A DNA stretch of 64,000 bases, taken from the NCBI RefSeq assembly GCF_030272615.1, contig NC_081406.1, forward strand, positions 481,400,900-481,464,899. Direction: 5' to 3'. This document shows, piece after piece, positions 34,245-45,302 of the stretch; positions within the stretch are counted from its first letter, which is position 1; every line of letters starts with the position of its first letter. The position numbers and the translations under genes are program-made. The notes beneath the pieces are model-generated. The model ran no database searches. It was given only the letters and a program-made list of their open reading frames with translations, and was not told the origin of the DNA. Source of the stretch: Cryptomeria japonica. Its lineage: Eukaryota; Streptophyta; Pinopsida; Cupressales; Cupressaceae.

Positions 34245-34620
34245 GAGCATTAAGCCTCAAAGAGATGTCATTCATGGAATGCATTGATTTTAGGATATTC
34301 ACAAAGTAGATTTGTTGAATAGGCCTTTAGAAACTTTGAAACAAATGCATGTGATATCAAAAGTCAGAGACATGATGCTTGAACTGTTCAGCAAAATGAC
34401 TCAAAATAAATGTTATGCTATGGAGTTAATGGTCACAAAATATGCATAAAATTATTTGGAGAAAATGGCTTTTATAACCTTTGAAGCAAATGTGTTTGGC
34501 AAGTGTAAATCAAAATTCAACGAACATTGTCAACATCCTCCCAGCATGCGTGTTTGATAGAATGCCTCAAAAAAAGAGAATGATAGAGAATTATATGCCA
34601 AGCATAAATAGGCATCATAA
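34245..34620 (+). pseudogene. PPR protein pseudogene, right half
   Basis: Frames encode LETLKQMH (about 34328-34352), then KQMCLASVNQNSTNIVNILP and a following ACV, then FDRMPQKK. These are canonical PPR blocks (QM-xxAGVKPNxxT-xxxILPACA, VFDKMPxR). They continue the gene broken at 2587 by Gypsy-3. Several frameshifts and a TAG after FVE show it is dead; the same FVE-TAG block appears in the left half (about 2213). Confidence 0.72.
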
Positions 34621-35092
34621 TGAGAGACATTGTGATCAATCATGAAGTGAAATCAAATCAAGTAGTACATATAATATTGTTGAGACATTGAGTCAAAAAT
34701 TTAAGGTGCTTGGTTTGTGATCCAAAACTATGCATGTATGTCTACCAGAAAAGGGCATTTTGAACTATATATTTTGAGCTATTCACATTAGGTTCACCAA
34801 ATTAAATTCAATTGAAATAGGACTAGTATAAGCCAATATGAAATCATGCTAGTAAAGAGCCTTCAACCATAAGCATTACATGAAGATAAATTCATTCAAA
34901 GTATCATCAAAGAAGATTAGCATACAAATTTAGTTAGGAAATAAATAAACAAAAAAAATATGATACTTCCCCATGATGCTCCCTATGCCATGACTCGTCC
35001 TTGTCCTCCTCCTCTCTAAGATCCCGATACTACATGAAGTATGCCCTCATCTTGAGAATTAGCACAAAAGGATGTCAAATAGATGATTGGAG
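34621..35092. other. Spacer, no gene seen
   Basis: AT-rich, no supported reading frame. It becomes contiguous with 42168 once Copia-3 is removed and may be part of the old Gypsy LTR that ends near 42880, but I cannot place that LTR's start. Confidence 0.5.
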
Positions 35093-36333
35093 TGTTGGAC
35101 ATTTCTATTGCTAGGATATGTTATTGTCATTGATGTCAACATATTCCTATGAATTGCTCCGGTGATTGTAGATTGGGAAGATTTTATGATCCGGTTTTGC
35201 AGTTTTATTTTGTTGTGTTGGTGCTTTGCAGAGTTCAGTATTTCCTCTGGTATATTCCAGTGTGATCAGATCTTGACCTGAGTTTTTGGGATATTGTTTG
35301 GGATGGTCTTGTGTATCTTCACTTCAGATGGTTCATGATTTGGTGCTCCTCAAGTTATCTTTCTTTGTGACAGTTGCTGACTACTTATGTTCTTGAGTTT
35401 CAAATGTTGATCGATGAAGATTTGATAAGTGGTGTTGGTGTAGCTATTACTGATGATTCTAACGTGCTTGTTGGTGTTTCCTAATTGTGTCCTTATTTTT
35501 TTTATGATCTGCATCGATCGTTGTGCGATTTATTGGTGGTTTTCATGATCCGGTGTTGGTTTTCATGTTATGTAGTATTTTTGGTGGTGTAGCGTGTTGC
35601 GGTTGATCTTAGCATAATTTTTGATGGAATTGAGCATTTGGAAATTTAATTTAGGTCCATGTTATGTCATGTAAATAATTATATTGGTCTGGTGGTCAAT
35701 CTTTGTATCGTGTGATGTAATTTTTTAATTATGAGTTGAGGATTTAGCCGACCTTGTTGTCAAGGTTGATGAATTGTATAAATAGGTGACATAGTCATGT
35801 AATTTAGATATCGAGGTTGTGTCTGCATTATCAAAGAGTGGTGTATGTGTGATCAAGTGATTCATCCTTTGACAATCATGATTGAGCAGAGATTGGTGTT
35901 GCAAAGTAGACAATTATGCTTAACCGAAACTGTCATCAGGAATTTGGAGATGCTATTCTTTTAGTTCATTCCTTCCGGATTGTAGTCTAAATCTTGTTGT
36001 AAGTCAATGAGACTTCCCTGAGGGTTGTAGCCTTCTGGGTCATTATATTTAAGCAGTGAGCTCTAGGTAGTGTGCCTGAATGCATGTGCATTCCCCATTG
36101 TAATATTTTCACATACTACTGTAGAGTATCATCTTATTGTGGGTAGGTTCCCACCATGGTTTTTCCCTTAACTGGGGTTTCCACGTCAAAATCTTGGTGT
36201 TGTGTGTTGTGCTTTCAATTTTCTTATCTTTGTTATTGTTGGAGTTTATTAGATCTATTTTTTCTATTAAGTTTGTAGATCCGGTGAAAATTGATTCACC
36301 CCCCCCAGCTTTCCTTCACTGATATTTCCAACA
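35093..36333 (+). repeat. Copia-3 5' LTR
   Basis: 1241 bp, TGTTGGACATT...TTCCAACA. Contains TATAAATA at 35777-35784, conserved in the 3' copy at 41602-41609, a likely core promoter. The end carries ccatggtttttccc, gggtttccacgtc and gattcacccccc, shared with the other Copia LTRs. Confidence 0.92.
35777..35784 (+). promoter_or_regulatory. TATA box in Copia-3 5' LTR
   Basis: TATAAATA in otherwise mixed sequence. It is preserved at the same place in the 3' LTR. The transcript would start shortly downstream, defining R. Confidence 0.6.
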
Positions 36334-36348
36334 ATTGATATCAGAGCT
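36334..36348 (+). promoter_or_regulatory. Copia-3 primer-binding site
   Basis: ATTGATATCAGAGCT directly follows the LTR. It is the initiator-Met-tRNA type (TGGTATCAGAGC) with one substitution in the core. Confidence 0.85.
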
Positions 36349-36389
36349 AGATCCTTCGGAAGAATCTTAACTGCTTGAGGAGATCTGAG

Positions 36390-37530
36390 ATGGAAAGTTT
36401 TATGTTTAAGAAGGAGAGTTTGAGATTTGATGGTAGTAACTATGCTATATGGAAGAACCAGATGGAGGTACACTTGAGATGTCTTGGAGAAGATTACTGG
36501 AAGATTACTAAAAATGCCTATTTTGTTCCTCAGAATGGACCAATTACCCCTGATGAGATCAAGGAACCTAAAAATAACATCAGAGCAAAGGAAGCATTGC
36601 TGAGTGTCCTAACTGATTCAGAAATGAAAAATGTAATGGGACTTCAGACCACACATGAGATCTGGGAGAAGCTTAAGACCCTGTATGAAGGAGACAAACA
36701 AGTGAAAGTTGCCAAGTTGCAGAGTTTGAAAGGAAAATATGAGATGCTGAAGATGGGAGTAGATGAGAACATAAACACTTTCATGGCTAAGGTGAATGAT
36801 CTTGTCCTAGGTATCAGATGTGTCGCTGGAACCCTTGAAGAAGATGAAATTGTTGCTAAGGTACTAAGATCTTTGCCTCATGCTTACAAACACAAGGTAG
36901 TTGTTATTGATGAGATCTGGAGTGCGACTACAGTGACAAGAGATATGCTGGTTGGAAAGATTGTTGCTTTTTAACTGAGCAAATTTGGTGAATCACATGG
37001 AAAGTCTAAGATAGCATTTAGAGAATCAACATCTGTATCTGAAAAGTAGAATTATGATCCTAATGAGTGCATAATATCTAGATATGAAAGAGAAAGAAGA
37101 GAGATGGAAGAACAAGAAAGAGAGCTAGAAGAGCTTGAAGCATTGATTGCCCAAAGATTTCCTAGAGGAGTCGATAAGTATGATGGAAAATTGCCTTTGA
37201 AATGTGTCTCTTGCAATAAGATGGGACATTTTTCTTCTAGATGCCTAGAGAGAATGGCTAAATATGATAGGCATGATAAGTTTGATAAGCATGATAGGAA
37301 TGATAGATATGAGAAGCATGAGAAGTATGATAAGCATTACAAGTCTAACCTGAAGTATAGGAATCTGAGTAAATGCTATTATGTTGCTGATAAGGTATTA
37401 TAGATGAAGAATCAAAAGGAGATGAAGTTGTTTTTCTTTCCATTAAAGAAGATGGACCTGTACCTGTTGATTCCACTAGTTGTATTGTTGAGGAGAAATA
37501 TTTAGCTCCTAAAGTTGAAGAAAAAGATGA
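36390..37530 (+). pseudogene. Copia-3 Gag
   Basis: Met at 36390 (MESFMFKKESLRFDGSNYAI) opens a Gag of the UBN2/Copia type with VLGIRCVAGTLEEDEIVAKV. A TAA at 36972-36974 breaks it, and a TAG follows near 37027. The C-terminal part has a Glu-rich coiled-coil stretch, a zinc knuckle CVSCNKMGHFSSRC, then a charged run built from repeated KYDRHDK/DKHDRND units (about 37258-37340). A further TAG lies at 37401. The Lys/His/Asp repeat is unusual for Gag and may have grown by slippage. Confidence 0.9.
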
Positions 37531-38740
37531 ATAGGTGATTGACAGTGGTTGTTCACATCATATGATCGGTGATAAAAGAAAATTTGTGAGTATGGAAAGA
37601 TATGATAGTGGAATAGTGAGATTTGGAGATGAGAAAGCATGTGTGATCCGTGGTAGAGGCTCTATTTCCTTTTATGGTAAGTATAATACTGATGATATCT
37701 TGTATGTTGAAGGTTTGAAGCATAATCTTTTGAGTGTGTGTGCAAATATAATACTGATGATGTGAAGTATGTTGAAGGTTTGATAAAGGTTATGATTTGC
37801 AATTCAAGAATGGAAAATGCAAGATCTTAAATGCCTTTGGTATAGAAATTGCATCTGGAACTAAGACTGAAGGTAACATTTTTCATTTGAATGTCGATGA
37901 GAAAATTTGTTTGATTGTTCAGATTGATGAGAGTTGGTTGTGGCATAGGAGAATGTGTCATGTTAACTTTGATTCAATGGTTAAGATCATTTCTATTCAA
38001 GTTGTTAGAGATTTGCCTAAGATTGTTAAGCCTTCTAATCTGGTATGTAAAGAATATCAATTGCGTAAGCAAACAAGGATTTTTTTCAAGAGAAAGCAGT
38101 ATACATCTGATAGATTGCTAGATCCTATGCATATTGACCTATGTGGACCTACAAATGTTAGAAGTGTGCAGGGTGACATATATTTTATGTTGCTAATTGA
38201 TGACTATTCTAGGATGATGTGGGATGTCTTTTTGAAGGAGAAATCTAAAACATTAGACAAATTCAAGATATTCAAAGAAAAGGTTGAGACTGAGTCGAAA
38301 TTGAAGGTGAAATGTCTGAGATATGACAGAGGTGGATAATTATGTTCCGGTGAGTTTAATTCATTCTGTGAGAAGCATGGGATTAGAAGACAATTATCTG
38401 CTCCTAGAACCCCTCAACATAATGGAGTTGTTGAAAGAAAGAACAAGACTATTTTAGATGTTGCAAGGACTATGTTGATTGAAGGGAATGTTCTAAAGAT
38501 CTATTGGAGAGAAGCTATTAACATTGTTGTTTACACATTCAACGAAGTTCATATTAAAGGTGATACCGGTAAGACCCCTTATGAGCTATGGTTTGGTCAT
38601 GTTCCTACTGTGAGATATTTTAGAGTATTTGGTAAAAAAATGTTATATAAAGAGAAATGAGGACATAGGAAAGTTTGATGCAAGAAGTGATGAAGGAATT
38701 TTCTTGGGATATTCTACTAAGAGTAAAGTCTACTAGTGCT
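37531..38740 (+). pseudogene. Copia-3 protease and integrase
   Basis: TAG at 37532-37534 replaces the Trp before VIDSGCSHHMIGD, the protease active site. Then comes FGDEKACVIRGRGSIS and a partly duplicated block near 37740-37780 (aatactgatgat... repeated from 37685) that shifts the frame. Integrase follows: WLWHRRMCHVNFDSMVKI, MHIDLCGP, LLIDDYSRM, and NGVVERKN at about 38420. The Asp-containing motif CLRYDRGG departs from the usual RSDxGGE and is followed by TAA at 38337. Stops at 38657 and 38733 end the section. Confidence 0.9.
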
Positions 38741-40617
38741 ACAATAAGAGACTAAGAAAGATAGTGGAAAGTGCAAATGTAAAGGTGGATGAGAATCTTG
38801 GAAAAGGGATAAGAGCTTGTGGATATGATGATGGACAACATGTTGTTATAACTCCTATTCAAATTGAAGAACTGAAGCAAACTGATCCGATAGAGACATT
38901 TAACCTGGATGTTGTTGCTGTCAGTGAAGAAGTGCGGGAACCTAAGAATCAGAACAATTAGAAGAATATGAGGTATGTAATATTGAATCATTCAGAAAAT
39001 CAGATTATTGGTGATAAAAATAAAGATGTGATGACTAGAAGAAGGTTAGTTGTTGAAGAAGTATGTTCGATTTCTAAAGTTGAACCTAAAGATGTTGTTG
39101 AGGATTGTAAAGATGAAAATTGGATGAGAGAAATGGAAGAAGAATTAGATCAGATTGAGAAGAATAACACATGGGAGCTTGTGCCTAGACCTAAAGATAA
39201 AAATGTAATTGGCAATAAATGGGTATTTAGGAATAAATTGAATGAAGCCAGTGAAGTTGTTAGGAATAAAGAAAGACTAGTATGCAAAGGATATTCACAG
39301 AAATAAGGAATTGATTATGAGGAGACTTTTGCTCCGGTGGCCAGACTTGAAGTTGTTAGATTGTTGCTTGCATATGCTTCTTATAAATATTTCAAGGTAT
39401 ATCAGATGGATGTCAAATCTGCCTTTTTGAATGGTGATGTTGAGGAAGAAGTCTACATTGAGCAACCTGATGGATTTTCATTATTAGTTGACGGTGACAT
39501 GGTATGCAAACTGAAGAAAGCACTTTATAGATTAAGGCAAGCCCCTAGAGCTTAGTATGCTAGATTAGATAAATATTTGTTGAAATTGGGATTTAATAAA
39601 GGTGCTAATGACATCAATATGTACTTTAAGGTTGAGAATAATAACATCTTGATTGTTGAAGTCTTTGTTGATGATATTATTGTTGATAGAGATGATGAAT
39701 TGAGTATGAAGTTTTTCGGTGATATGCAGAAAGAATTTGAGATGTTAATGATTGGTGAGATAAAAAATTTCTTAGGTTTGCAGATTTCACAGATTGGGAA
39801 AGGTATTTTTATATCTAAAACTAAATATGTGTAGGAATTGTTGAAGAAGTTTGGGTTAGATGACTCCAAATCGGTTGGGACTTCTATGGTGACTGGTTGA
39901 AAATTATCCAAGAATGATGAATCTCTAAAAGCTAATCAAAGCTTGTACAGATCAATGGTTGGTGGATTGATATATCTTACTCAGACTAGGCCAGAAATTA
40001 TGCATGTTGTGTGCATGGCTGCTAGATATCAAACTGATTCAAAAGAGAGTCATGTCATTATTGTTAAGAGGATATTCAGATACTTGAAGGGAACTGTGGA
40101 TTATGGTTTGTGGTATCCGGGGAATGATGATTTCATGTTATGTGCTTACACTGATGTTGATTGGGTTGGTGATGTAGATGACTGGAAGAGCACTACCAGT
40201 GGAGCATTCTTTTTGGGTAAGAAATTGGTTTCACGGGATAGTAAGAAACAAGATTCAGTATCTTTATGTACAGCTGAAGTTGAGTGCATTGTTGTTGCTA
40301 GTAATTGTACTCAGGTAGTTTGGATGAAGCAAATATTGAAGGATATCAAAGTTATCTATAATGAGCCTACTGTCATATACTGTGATAATTCAAGTGCTAT
40401 TAATATGTCAAAGAATTTGGTGCAACACTAAAAAACTAAACATGTGTCAATCAAATATCATTACTTGAGAGAGAAAGCCAGTGAAGAGAAAGTGAAGCTG
40501 GAGTATGTATCTACTAAGGAACAAATTGCTGATATTTTCACTAAGCCTTTACCTGCAGATACATTTTTCTATTTGAGAGACAAGTTAGGGGTATCTACCC
40601 CTCCTGATGAGAACTAG
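38741..40617 (+). pseudogene. Copia-3 reverse transcriptase and RNase H
   Basis: RT domains: [48 protein letters not shown], and VFVDDIIVDRDD (catalytic VDD kept). RNase H: LIYLTQTRPEIM, AYTDVDWVGD, the TAEVEC region and YCDNSSAI, then IADIFTKPLP and a stop at 40615-40617. In-frame stops: TAG 38959, TAA 39304, TAG 39553 (from Trp), TAG 39832, TGA 39898 and TAA 40429. The order and spacing of domains are normal for Copia. Confidence 0.92.
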
Positions 40618-40935
40618 ATGCATTGAGTTGCATCAATCTGGTGGACTTCATAGTCTTATTCTTTTGTCTAGATTGATGAGTTGGTGTTGCTCCTCTGGTG
40701 CAGTAGTCTGTGTTTTAGGGGGAGAGATTCCTGAGATTCATGTTTCTATTTTAAGAAGAGAATTTGGTTTTATGTTTTCAGGATCTTTGGCATTGTTGTC
40801 AAAGGGGGAGAGAGATCATGTGAAAAACTTCTTTATTTGTCTTGATCTTAGGGAAAGTTTGTTGGATATATCTTCTTTCTTTGCATTGATTGTTTTTTAC
40901 ATTCATATGTTGCCATCAATGTCAAAGGGGGAGTT
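40618..40935 (+). other. Copia-3 3' untranslated region and polypurine tracts
   Basis: Three G-rich tracts are present: ttagggggagagatt (40713), gtcaaagggggagagag (40799) and gtcaaagggggagttt (40921), the last abutting the LTR. Each of the last two is preceded by catt-tgtcaa, a motif that recurs at the start of the LTR. Confidence 0.75.
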
Positions 40936-42162
40936 TGTTGGACATTTTTGCTGCTAGGATATGTTGTTGTCATTAATGTCAACATATTCCTATGAATTGC
41001 ATTAATGTCAACATATTCCTATGAATTGCTCCGGTGATTGTAGATTGGGAAGATTTTATGATCCGGTTTTGCAGTTTTGTTTTGTTGTGTTGGTGCTTTG
41101 CAGAGCAGTATTTTCTCTAGTATTCCGATGTAATAAGATCTTGAGCTAAGTTTTTGGGATAATATTTGGGATGGTCTTGTGTATCTTCACTTTAGATGGT
41201 TCATGATTTGGTGCTTCGCAAGTTATCTTTCTTTGTGATAGTTGTTGATTGGTTATGTTCTTGAGTTTCAGATGTTGATCGATGAAGATTTGATAAGTGG
41301 TGTTGGTGTAGTTGTTACTAATGATTCTAACATGCTTGTTTGTGTTTCCTAATTGTGTCCTATTTGTTTTGATGATCCGCATTGATCGTTGTGCGAGTTA
41401 TTGGTGGTTTTCATGATCCGGTGATGGTTTTCATGTTATGTCGTATTTTTGGTGGTGTAGCATGTTGTGGTTGATCTTGCATGATTTCCAGTGGAATTGA
41501 GCATTATATTGGTCTGGTGGTTGATCTTTGTATTGTGTGATGTAATTTTGTAATTATGAGTTGAGGGTTTAGTCGACCTTGTTGTCAAGGTTAATGAATT
41601 GTATAAATAGGTGACATATTCATGTAATTTAGATATTGAGGTTGTGTCTGCACTATCAGAGAGTGGTGTATGTGTGATCAAGTGATTCATCCTTCGACAA
41701 TCATGATTGAGAAGAGATTGGTGCTATAGAGCAGACAATTGTGCTTAAGTGGAACTGTCATTAGGAATTTGGAGATGTTATTCTTTCAATTCATTCCTTC
41801 TGGATTGTAGTCTAAATCTTATTATAAGTCAGTGAGACCTCCCTGAGGGTTGTAGCCTTTTAGGTTATTATATTTGAGCAGTGAGCTCTAGGAAGTGTTC
41901 CTTAATGCATGTGCATTACCCATTGTAATATTTTCACATACTACTACAGAGTATCATCTTATTGTGAGTAGGTTCCCACCATGGTTTTTCCCTTAACCGG
42001 GTTTTCCACGTCAAAATCTTGGTGTTGTGTATTGTGATTTCAATTTTTTTACCTCTGTTATTGTTGTAGTTTATCAGATCTATTTTTGTGGTTATGTTTG
42101 TAGATTAGGTGAAAACTGATTTAGCCCCCCGTCTCAGTTTTCCTTCATTGATATTGCCAACA
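40936..42162 (+). repeat. Copia-3 3' LTR
   Basis: 1227 bp. Compared with the 5' copy it has a 29-bp tandem duplication (40972-41000 and 41001-41029) and lacks about 40 bp near 41495, which is present in the 5' LTR at about 35645-35690. Ends TTGCCAACA, followed by TSD gggag. Confidence 0.92.
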
Positions 42163-42167
42163 GGGAG

Positions 42168-42880
42168 ACGGTTGACTATGATATGAAGTGTTTCTATGAG
42201 AAATATATGCAAATGATCTAAGATATGAAAAAAAATAATGAGAATGCTTGCTAAAATCTTTACAATGGAAAACCTTATTCTCAATGGACAACTTGATCTT
42301 TAATGGAAAATGTCCTCCTCACAAAGAAAATGGGAGTTCTATTTATAGGAAAAATGGGCAAATGAAGGGTTGAGATTGAATTGGTTGAGGAAGGGTTAGG
42401 ATTGATTTAGGAAGTGTTGATCCTCAATCCATGTGCTCTCTTTTAAGCCAATCACATGTTGACAAGTGTCAACAAGGGAAGCCTTGAGAGGAGATGGGGA
42501 CAAAGCATTAAATGCTTGAAGGCTTGACGAAAGCCATTAAAGGCTTAAGAGGACTTTCAAGGAAGCCATTAAAGTCTTAAGAAGAGTTTGAAGGAAGCCA
42601 TTAAAGGCTTCAATTGATGGGTTTTGGGTTAACCTTTGGTTTACGAATGTGCAAACCATTAAAGGGTGATTAGGCTAATGATAGGGGGTTTAGAAATGAT
42701 TAAGAGGAGGGTTAACTTGCAACTTGTATTTTATAGAAGATGCAAGTGGGTGAGGGGTTTTAGGAATTTAAATAATTATTTATTTAAATGTGAGAGAAGG
42801 GATAAGATGAATTAATTAAACAAATATGTCTTATTTATTTAATTAATAGTTTGAATTATGTGGACAGATTTGGGTGTCTA
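42168..42880 (-). repeat. Gypsy-type LTR remnant
   Basis: The end attaattaaacaaat...attaatag...tttgggtgtctac closely resembles the Gypsy-1 LTR end. On the minus strand TATAAATAGA (about 42340-42349) matches the TATA of the Gypsy-2 LTR. The other end is not placed because Copia-3 inserted into it. No internal sequence or PPT follows, so it may be a solo LTR. Confidence 0.5.
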
Positions 42881-42904
42881 CCCTTTGTTTTATGAGAAAT
42901 TTGT

Positions 42905-43421
42905 ACATGGGTACCTAACATGGCTAGTAGCTAAGACCCATCATCATCATTTCTCCTTAAGTTGCACTATGCGGGGGGTGCTAGTGTAGAATATATTTTA
43001 CTTATTATTTAATAGGTAATTTACCTTGTTTATTTCTACACATGGTTGTAAGCCGCCTAGGTAGGTTATGTGGCAACTTAGAGAGTTAGTCAAACTCATC
43101 CAAGACACATGATGCCACTTTTTTGCCTCTTTGTGGAACTTATTTGCCATCATCCATTGAGCATTGAGATATATTTCTGATTGGACCTAATCACTCTACC
43201 TATATGTACATATATTGTTTATTATAAAATTACTCCAAATTTGATACTACCATATGCTTAGTCTGTCCTAGTTCTAACAACTTACATTTTGAATTTGTCC
43301 TTTTTGTACCAATCCAAAGCATTTTTTCTCTATCAATTACAGTATAATTCTCACCAAGAATATTCTTGAAATATTTCACATATCTAAGTATTATTATGTC
43401 ACACCATACATGTAAAAATCT
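42905..43421 (+). other. Old LTR-element debris
   Basis: catgggtacctaacatgg with a following aagacccat and aagttgcact (42907-42970) recurs at 44682-44760 in front of a G-rich tract and an LTR-like start. So this is probably the 3' end of one degenerate element, followed by a truncated LTR-like segment (42990-43270). No gene. Confidence 0.5.
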
Positions 43422-44333
43422 ATGTCGTTAAATGCATCTTGGTTGTACTCATTTTCAAACTTTGAACATGACTTTGATTATTCAAATGATGATCACACTT
43501 CTTGTCTGGATTTTAATATCGAGGAAAACTTTGGTTACTTGAACTTGGTTGTTCTCACATGTGACCCAGTTCTCAAGCCTTGTATTTCATCTCCTCTTAT
43601 TGATATCATATCTAATGTTGCTCCTGATGATGCTTGTGTTTCTACAATTTTGGATTCTTGTAATTTAGTGATGTAGTATATACATTGGCTTCTAGATATA
43701 GTTCCTTGGGATGATTACTTGACAAACATTCAAGGATTTTTTGTGGAGTCCTAGATTGTAGATTTGAGAGACATCATTGATGGAATTCATCTTCTCTTTG
43801 ATGAAGACAATCGTTCTTCAATTGTTACGAGGAAGCACTCTGACCCTCTTATTCATTCTCTACATGATCATTCTTCCAATCTTGTTTTGATTGTGGATAC
43901 TTATGTTCAGCATTTGGAGTAGGTCTATTTATATTTAGAGGAGACACTTGAGTATTTGGATCATGTTTTACATTCATCTTCACTATATCATGTATTATGT
44001 TTTTTAGTAGTGTGGCCTAGTACACCTGATTTGGAAGGGGCAACTTCCAACATTGGCATGGGCACACTTGAGTAGCTTTTAGAGACTCCATACATTTTGA
44101 GATTTCTTCCTATTTATTCCTTTCAAGAATGGGGATACTTTATACATACACCTTTAGTTTTCTTTCTTCCTAAGGGAGGAACATTATTGGCGATCATGGA
44201 GAAGCTTCTACATCCAGCTTGGAGCATCTACCAATGTCAAAAGCTTCTACATTGTCAACAGTGTAGCCTAGTACACCTCATTTGGAAGGAGCAACTTTCA
44301 ACATCGAAATGGAGACACTTGAGTAGCTTTTAG
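43422..44333 (+). pseudogene. Unrecognised reading frame interrupted only by TAG
   Basis: Frame 3 stays open from the Met at 43422 to 44333 apart from TAG codons at 43674, 43751, 43918 and 44073. It reads, for example, LDFNIEENFGYLNLVVLTCD, PWDDYLTNIQGFFVE, DLRDIIDGIHLLFDEDN and EKLLHPAWSIYQCQ. It is rich in Asp/Leu/His. I recognise no domain. The G-rich tract and LTR-like sequence downstream suggest the coding end of an LTR element. The long single-frame openness argues for a once functional protein of about 300 residues. Confidence 0.5.
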
Positions 44334-44486
44334 AGACTCCATACATTTTGAGATTTCTTCTTATATATTCTTTTCAGGATTTGGGAGACTTTATACATAC
44401 ACCTTTGGTTTTGTTTCTTCCTAAGGGGATGAACATTGTCAACAATTATGGAGAAGCTTCTACATCCAGCTTGGAGCATCTACCAT
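44008..44486 (+). repeat. Tandem duplication, unit about 253 bp
   Basis: Sequence from gtgtggcctagtacacctg (44008) to cttggagcatctacca is repeated from gtgtagcctagtacacctc (44261) to about 44486, around 88-90% alike. The first copy lies in the unrecognised reading frame; the second has drifted out of frame. Confidence 0.8.
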
Positions 44487-44773
44487 TAATGCATATTCTA
44501 CATTGAGGGAGGGATACTTGGTCTCTCTTAGATTCTCTCTTAGGTGGGGGAATTTTGACTCACATGGGGTTTTTCCCTTCTCATTCTTCTTTTGTGTTTT
44601 CATCTCCCTTTTTGGGGGGAACTTTTTCCCAGTGGGTTTTCTCCCATTCTCTATTTGTGAGAGATTGCATTGCATTTATTCATGGGTACCTAACATGGTC
44701 TAGTAGCTAGGACCCATCTTTCATTGTTGGATTTTGTGTACATTCTCCCTAAGTTGCACTTAAGGGGAAGTAT

Positions 44774-45302
44774 TGGTGTAATCAAGGTATTTTACCTTGG
44801 TTATTCCTCACCTAGATCCTAATTACACCTCACTTAAGCTTACTTAGGGAACTACATAGGAGTTTGTCGGAGCATCTCCACTTTAGGTGGCATTATCATG
44901 TTAGTTTTTCCACTTCATGTGGTTTCTCCACCTTTATTTCCTTTATCACATTATCACATACACCTTCATGGTTACACTTTTCCACCTAAGGTGGATCATC
45001 CACCTTTCAAGTGGTGTTATCACACTATAAATTTTCCACTTTAGGTGGGATCATAGCTTTTCACTTTTTGTCTCATGTTCTTAAGTTAATCACACTTGTC
45101 ATAATATTATACACTCCTATATTCCCACCTTATCTATATAACCAAGGGGTCTCCTATGCAATAATATTCCAGTTGATCATTTTGTATTAAATCATTGATG
45201 AGAATAAAGTTTATTGTTGTTACATATTATTTATCTCTTATTATGTTGCTTTCCATTTGGTCTCTAGATCTTGGGTGGCTACCTTCATAGCCAATTCTTA
45301 CA
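44774..45302 (+). repeat. LTR-like segment
   Basis: It starts just after a G-rich tract (acttaaggggaag, 44758-44770) and reads TGGTGTAATCAAGG; it ends CAATTCTTACA. A TATATAA lies at 45135-45141. Together with the boxes at 44570-44650 (gggtttttccc, ttttcccagtgggtttt) this looks like the 3' end of a degraded LTR retrotransposon. No TSD could be established. Confidence 0.5.

Larger units (their letters stand above)
35093..42162 (+). mobile_element. Copia-3, full-length decayed Ty1/Copia element
   Basis: LTRs 35093-36333 and 40936-42162 with TG...CA ends flank PBS, Gag, protease, integrase, RT and RNase H in Copia order. The flanks tggag (35088-35092) and gggag (42163-42167) form a TSD with one mismatch. 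Roughly a dozen in-frame stops and at least one frameshift break the coding region. The LTRs differ by several percent plus indels of about 40 and 29 bp, so it is an old insertion. Confidence 0.93.
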
